Shown one piece after another: positions 59,953 through 64,000 of a stretch of 64,000 nt of DNA. The notes beneath the pieces are model-generated. The model was not told the origin of the DNA, ran no database searches, and was given only the letters and a program-made list of their open reading frames with translations. Position 1 is the stretch's first letter. The number at the start of each line of letters is the position of its first letter. The stretch comes from Sediminimonas qiaohouensis DSM 21189. Lineage in GTDB: Bacteria; Pseudomonadota; Alphaproteobacteria; Rhodobacterales; Rhodobacteraceae. The translations under genes were made by a program, and so were the position numbers. The stretch lies in the NCBI RefSeq assembly GCF_000423645.1, contig NZ_AUIJ01000008.1:62001-126000 (forward strand). The letters are read 5' to 3'.

Positions 59953-61599
59953 TCAGGTGTTGCGCTTTTCCGACATCAGCCCGGCCAGAATCGCCCAGCA
60001 GATGCACAGCAGGATGATCGTGAACGGCAAGCCCGTCGAGATCACCATCGCCTGCAGCGAACTGAGGCCGCCGCCGATCAACAGCGCGATCGCCACCAGG
60101 CCCTCGAACGTGCACCAGAACACACGCTGCGGCACCGGCGCGTCCACCTTGCCGCCCGCCGTGATCGTGTCGATCACGAGGCTGCCGGAGTCCGACGAGG
60201 TCACGAAGAACACGATCACCAGAATGATACCGATGGTCGAGGTGATCCCCGCCAGCGGCAGCGCCTCAAGCATCGCGAACAGCGAAAGCTCGGGGCTGTA
60301 GCTGTCGATCACGTTTGCCTTGACCGCGCTGCCGGCGGGATCCGCGATGACCTGCTCGATCGCGGCGCCACCGAAAACGGCCATCCAGAACACGCAAACC
60401 AGCGACGGGATGATCAGAACGCAGGTGATGAACTCGCGCACCGTGCGGCCACGGCTGACACGCGCGATGAACATGCCCACGAAGGGTGACCAGCTGATCC
60501 ACCAGGCCCAGTAGAACGCCGTCCACCCCTGCATGTAGCCGGTATCCTCGCGCCCGAACGGATTGCTCAGCGGCACTACCTCCTGGACATAGGCCCCCAG
60601 CGCCGAGAAGAACCCGGTCAGGATGCCCACGGCCCCGGCGGTGAACAGCACGAACACCAGCAACGCAAGCGCGATCACCATGTTGATCTCGGACAGCACC
60701 TTGACGCCGCCATCCAGGCCGCGCAGCACCGAGACCAGCGCAATCGCGGTAATCCCGATGATCAGGATCACCTGCACCGTCACGGTGTTGGGGATGCCGT
60801 AGATATGGTTAAGCCCCGCATTCGCCTGTTGCGCCCCGATGCCCAGCGATGTCGCCAGGCCGAACAGCGTCGCGAACACCGCCAGCGTGTCGATGATGTG
60901 CCCGGTCCAGCCCCAGACGCGCTCGCCGAAGATCGGGTAGAACGCGCTGCGGATCGAAAGCGGCAGACCCTTGTTGTACGAGAACAGCGCCAGCGACAGC
61001 GCCACCACCGCGTAGATCGCCCAAGGGTGCAACGCCCAGTGATAGGACGTGGCCGCAAGGCCCATCCGGCTTGCCTCTGCCACGTTATCGGCGATGATCG
61101 TACCGTCTTCGGCGATCGGCGAGGCCGTGCCAAGCGGCTGTGATATGGCCATGTGGTAGACCGGCTCGAGCACGCCAAAGAACATCAGGCCGATGCCCAT
61201 ACCGGCCGCGAACAGCATCGCGAACCAGCCGGGATAGCCGTAATCCGGCGTCGCCTCGTTCCCGCCCAACCGGACCGAGCCCCAGGGGCTGACGATCAGG
61301 AACAGGCAAAACAGCACGAATATGTTCGCCGACAGCAGAAAGAACCAGTCGAAGGTACTGGTCAGGGCCGGGCGAAGCCAGCCGAAGAAATCCGCCGCCT
61401 GCGTCGGCGCGATCAGTGCATAGGCCACGAACGCGATGACAGTCAGCCCCGAGATCATGAACACCGGGTTGTGAATGTCAAAGCCGAACGGCCCGAGGCT
61501 CGATCGTATGTTGTCCTGACCGATCTGGTAATCGGTCTCGATGATGTCCGCCGCGCCCTCCGGCGCCGGGACACCCATATCTTCGTTTTCATCCGTCAT
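59953..61599 (-). CDS. BCCT family betaine/carnitine/choline-type transporter
   Basis: 548 residues with about twelve membrane helices. The family signature WTAFYWAWWISWSPFVGMFIARVSRGRTVREF lies near 355-385, and the aromatic betaine-binding stretch is within it. It imports quaternary ammonium or sulfonium compounds (betaine, choline or DMSP), coupled to sodium or protons. The nearby acuI gene raises the chance of DMSP as a substrate. Its N-terminus is short, without a long osmosensing C-terminal tail, so catabolic uptake is as likely as osmoprotection. Confidence 0.93.
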   Translation of the reverse strand: MTDENEDMGVPAPEGAADIIETDYQIGQDNIRSSLGPFGFDIHNPVFMISGLTVIAFVAYALIAPTQAADFFGWLRPALTSTFDWFFLLSANIFVLFCLFLIVSPWGSVRLGGNEATPDYGYPGWFAMLFAAGMGIGLMFFGVLEPVYHMAISQPLGTASPIAEDGTIIADNVAEASRMGLAATSYHWALHPWAIYAVVALSLALFSYNKGLPLSIRSAFYPIFGERVWGWTGHIIDTLAVFATLFGLATSLGIGAQQANAGLNHIYGIPNTVTVQVILIIGITAIALVSVLRGLDGGVKVLSEINMVIALALLVFVLFTAGAVGILTGFFSALGAYVQEVVPLSNPFGREDTGYMQGWTAFYWAWWISWSPFVGMFIARVSRGRTVREFITCVLIIPSLVCVFWMAVFGGAAIEQVIADPAGSAVKANVIDSYSPELSLFAMLEALPLAGITSTIGIILVIVFFVTSSDSGSLVIDTITAGGKVDAPVPQRVFWCTFEGLVAIALLIGGGLSSLQAMVISTGLPFTIILLCICWAILAGLMSEKRNT

Positions 61600-61650
61600 T
61601 GAAAAATTCCCTGTACGCGTTTTCCGTTTTCCGTCCCATCACAGGTGCGA

Positions 61651-62067
61651 TCAGCCCCGCACGACCATGACCGACGCCTTGGAATGCTCGGCGATCTTCC
61701 CGCCATTGGACGGCCAGACATAATCCAATATGTTGGGGACATGGCTGGCCATCACCACCAGGTCGGCGCCGACTTCGTCAATAGCCCTGAGCAGGGTGTC
61801 GTCGAGGTCGGTGGTGGGGTCGTGGGCATCCATGGCATGCGCAGTCCCCTTGATGCCGTGCTTTTCGGTCTGCTCGGAAACGAATTCCTCAAGCTTTCCC
61901 GCGTACTCCTTGGGGGTGTGCGCAACCGAGGACGGCTGCTCCGTGGTTACGCCCACATAGACCACCGGCACGTCGTAGTGACGCGCTAGATCAGCGCTAC
62001 ACTGCAAGGCGCGCTCCAGCTCGTCTTTATGCGCCAGATCGACCGGCGTCATGATTCTGGTGAACAC
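61651..62067 (-). CDS. Universal stress protein (UspA family)
   Basis: 138 residues, a single Usp domain: MFTRIMTPVDLAHKDELERAL at the start and DLVVMASHVPNILDYVWPSNGGKIAEHSKASVMVVRG at the end, with a modified nucleotide-binding G-x2-G-x9-G region. It lies 51 bases before the BCCT gene on the same strand. Usp genes are often paired with transporters, probably sensing energy state. Confidence 0.88.
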   Translation of the reverse strand: MFTRIMTPVDLAHKDELERALQCSADLARHYDVPVVYVGVTTEQPSSVAHTPKEYAGKLEEFVSEQTEKHGIKGTAHAMDAHDPTTDLDDTLLRAIDEVGADLVVMASHVPNILDYVWPSNGGKIAEHSKASVMVVRG

Positions 62068-62270
62068 TTTATTCCCTCCTTACTCGCGCGCGGGGGAATT
62101 ATGCTTGCCGTCGCCGTTTGGGCGACAGTGCCCGCGCGTCTGGCCTTCCAAGGGGGCTCTGCGGCGGTTCCGCACAGCGTCCTCCTGTCACATCAGGTTA
62201 ATCGCGTTCTGCGCAAGAAATCAAACAACTCCGACCTGCCAGAGGTCATTCACGGCATTAATCCGGTATA

Positions 62271-62312
62271 TTCCGGTGCCTGCAAGCCCCTCGCGGCCTA
62301 CAGGCACCGGAA
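62271..62312. repeat. 12-bp inverted repeat between acuI and the Usp gene
   Basis: TTCCGGTGCCTG at 62271-62282 and its exact reverse complement at 62301-62312, with an 18-base loop. It lies just past the acuI stop in the 279-bp gap (62068-62346), which holds no gene. It is probably a terminator of the acuI transcript, though it has no T-run. Confidence 0.5.
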
Positions 62313-62346
62313 CCCGAATGCCGCGAAACGGGTCCGCGCCATACGA

Positions 62347-63336
62347 TCAGGCGTTCACTTCGACCACGACACGCCCGCGCACCTGTCCCTTGAGGATGTC
62401 CTCGCCCAAGCCGGGCAGATCCGACAAGGTCGCCGGCTGTACCATTGCCTCTAGTTTGTCCATCGGCAGATCGCGCGCGATCCGTTGCCAGGCGCGCAAG
62501 CGGTTGTCATAGGGCTGCATGACCGAATCGATGCCCAGAAGGTTCACCCCCCGCAGCAGGAACGGCACCACCGTCGCCGGGAGCGAGGCACCGCCCGCCA
62601 AGCCCACCGCCGCGACCGATGCGCCATATTTCATCTGGCCCAGAACCCGGGCCAGCATCGCGCCGCCGACCGCATCGACACAGCCGGTCCATTCCTCGGA
62701 TTCCAGCGGCCGTTTGACCGTCTCGGCCAGATCGGCGCGCGGCACGATCCGGCTCGCGCCCAGATCGCGCAGGTACGCCTCTTGCTCGGGGCGGCCTGTC
62801 ACCGCGGCCACCTCGTGCCCCAGATGTGCCAGGATCGCGGTTGCCACGCTGCCAACGCCGCCCGCGGCCCCCGTCACCAGGACCGGACCATGCCCGGGCT
62901 GCAACCCGTGATCCTCCAGCGCCATCACCGCCAGCATCGCGGTGAACCCCGCCGTGCCCACCGCCATCGCCTGCCGGGTATCCAGGCCCTCGGGCAGCGG
63001 CACCAGCCAATCGGCCTTGACGCGTGCCTTTTGCGAATAGCCGCCCCAATGCGCCTCACCCACACGCCAGCCGGTCAGCACCACCTTGTCGCCCGGCTTG
63101 TAGCGGTCATCGTCGCTTTGCTCGACGGTGCCGGCGAAATCGATGCCGGGCACGTGCGGATAGTGCCGCACCAACCCGCCGCCGGGCCCAAGGCACAGGC
63201 CGTCCTTGTAGTTCACCGTCGAATATTCCACCGCGACGGTCACATCGGCATGGGGCAGATCATCCAGCCCGATCTGCTTTACCCCGGCATGGGTGTTCCC
63301 GTCGTCATCCTTTTCCACGATCAGCGCGTTGAACAT
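62347..63336 (-). CDS. acuI: Acryloyl-CoA reductase (AcuI-type MDR oxidoreductase)
   Basis: 329 residues of the zinc-free medium-chain dehydrogenase group. The YSTVNYKDGLCL segment near 38, HYPHVPGIDFAGTV near 58, GWRVGEAHWGGYSQKARVKADWL near 90 and the NADPH-binding VTGAAGGVGSVA near 155 match AcuI/YhdH. AcuI reduces toxic acryloyl-CoA to propionyl-CoA and is central to DMSP breakdown in roseobacters. No dmdA or ddd lyase gene is in the window. Confidence 0.9.
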   Translation of the reverse strand: MFNALIVEKDDDGNTHAGVKQIGLDDLPHADVTVAVEYSTVNYKDGLCLGPGGGLVRHYPHVPGIDFAGTVEQSDDDRYKPGDKVVLTGWRVGEAHWGGYSQKARVKADWLVPLPEGLDTRQAMAVGTAGFTAMLAVMALEDHGLQPGHGPVLVTGAAGGVGSVATAILAHLGHEVAAVTGRPEQEAYLRDLGASRIVPRADLAETVKRPLESEEWTGCVDAVGGAMLARVLGQMKYGASVAAVGLAGGASLPATVVPFLLRGVNLLGIDSVMQPYDNRLRAWQRIARDLPMDKLEAMVQPATLSDLPGLGEDILKGQVRGRVVVEVNA

Positions 63337-63445
63337 GCGATGGCTCTCCTGTGTCTGATGGTTAAGCGGCCCCCTGAGGCATGCGGGCGGGCCGGCCCTT
63401 GGTAATTGGTGTCACGGCTTTCGCCCCCCGGCAAGGGTCACGCTG

Positions 63446-63964
63446 TCACGCCTCGCCTGCGGGCATCAGGAACAGATCGCTCACCGGCGCGCCCTGCCCT
63501 GCCGCGGTCAGCATCGCGTGGATCTGCCCGCGGTGATGGGTCTGGTGGTTGAACATGTGCACCACGAGGTGCCCCACGGGCGCGGAAACCTCGCCCCCCT
63601 TGGCGCCCGAATACCACCGCATCTCGCCGATCAGGTCGATACTGCGCAGATTGCCGGCCCACAGCGCCATCCGCCTGTCCATGCGCAGCCGCTCGGCCCA
63701 CCACGCGTCCAGCGTCGGCGTCAGTGTCGCGCTTTCCGGCAGCTTCTGGTCGGGCGGCGAGCCGCCGTTGAACCGCGCCATCCACATCCTGTCGCCCCAT
63801 AGCAGGTGATTGGCGGTTCCCAGCACCGAGCCAAAGAACGCCCCCCGTTCCTGCCATAGCGCATCATGGTCCAGCCCCTGCATCGCCTCGTACATCTGGG
63901 CGTTCTGCCACGCGTTGTAGCGCGCCATGGTCTGACAATAATCCGGTGTGATCATCCCCGTCAT
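63446..63964 (-). CDS. DinB family protein
   Basis: 172 residues with the DinB four-helix metal-binding pattern: a first His in the NHLLWGDRMWMARF segment near 52 and later histidines in HLVVHMFNHQTHHRGQIHAML near 133-150. Such proteins often act as metal-dependent thiol transferases or stress-induced proteins. It stands alone at the right edge; the gene is complete. Confidence 0.88.
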   Translation of the reverse strand: MTGMITPDYCQTMARYNAWQNAQMYEAMQGLDHDALWQERGAFFGSVLGTANHLLWGDRMWMARFNGGSPPDQKLPESATLTPTLDAWWAERLRMDRRMALWAGNLRSIDLIGEMRWYSGAKGGEVSAPVGHLVVHMFNHQTHHRGQIHAMLTAAGQGAPVSDLFLMPAGEA

Positions 63965-64000
63965 CCCGATCGAAACAGCGTCTTGCGGGGCAGTGTAATG

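Overview
The window is 64 kb of high-GC chromosome from an alphaproteobacterium, most likely a marine Rhodobacterales/Roseobacter-type bacterium. This rests on gene content: a TRAP transporter, the trgA-trgB-cysK tellurite-resistance arrangement known from Rhodobacter, an AcuI-type acryloyl-CoA reductase beside a BCCT carrier, and bioMNY. I ran no database search; family names come from recognising motifs.

Layout. 0.2-8.2 kb: a minus-strand catabolic operon (N-formylglutamate amidohydrolase, TRAP transporter, glutamine-synthetase-like ligase, aldehyde and alcohol dehydrogenases) with a divergent RpiR/MurR regulator. 9.2-12 kb: an orphan soluble hybrid histidine kinase. 12.4-19.3 kb: a type I secretion operon (ABC permease, HlyD adaptor) led by two unusual repeat proteins that look like its substrates; a divergent CsgD-like LuxR regulator follows at 20.1 kb. 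20.8-24.7 kb: a HEPN-motif protein, a Lon-family protease and a stress-protein-like gene. 24.7-26.6 kb: biotin uptake genes bioMNY. 26.7-34.7 kb: one long minus-strand operon joining a 5-oxoprolinase-type pxpABC set, a biotin carboxylase with its carrier protein, and a sugar-type ABC importer with a TorT-like binding protein; a LysR gene diverges from it.

35.9-48.4 kb: a compact 12.5-kb integrated element at the 3' end of tRNA-Ser(GGA), bounded by a 14-bp direct repeat. It carries an integrase, a primase-helicase, Nu1/GpA terminase, portal, a prohead protease-capsid fusion, a gpW-like joiner and a DUF2190 protein, but no tail, lysis or recognised late-regulatory genes. All frames are open. 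This is the layout of a capsid-forming phage satellite (cf-PICI-like): it should build and fill its own head and borrow tails from a helper phage. A low-GC cargo block interrupts the late operon, and a repeat-rich noncoding segment before the terminase is a candidate cos or origin. This is the most interesting system here.

48.6-64 kb: an AI-2E family membrane protein, then a tightly packed minus-strand operon (cyclopropane-fatty-acid-synthase-like, trgA, trgB, cysK, MscS-type channel, AlaX editing protein), a photolyase, a class V aminotransferase, a BCCT carrier, a universal stress protein, acuI and a DinB-family protein. Most genes lie on the minus strand in overlapping or closely spaced operons.
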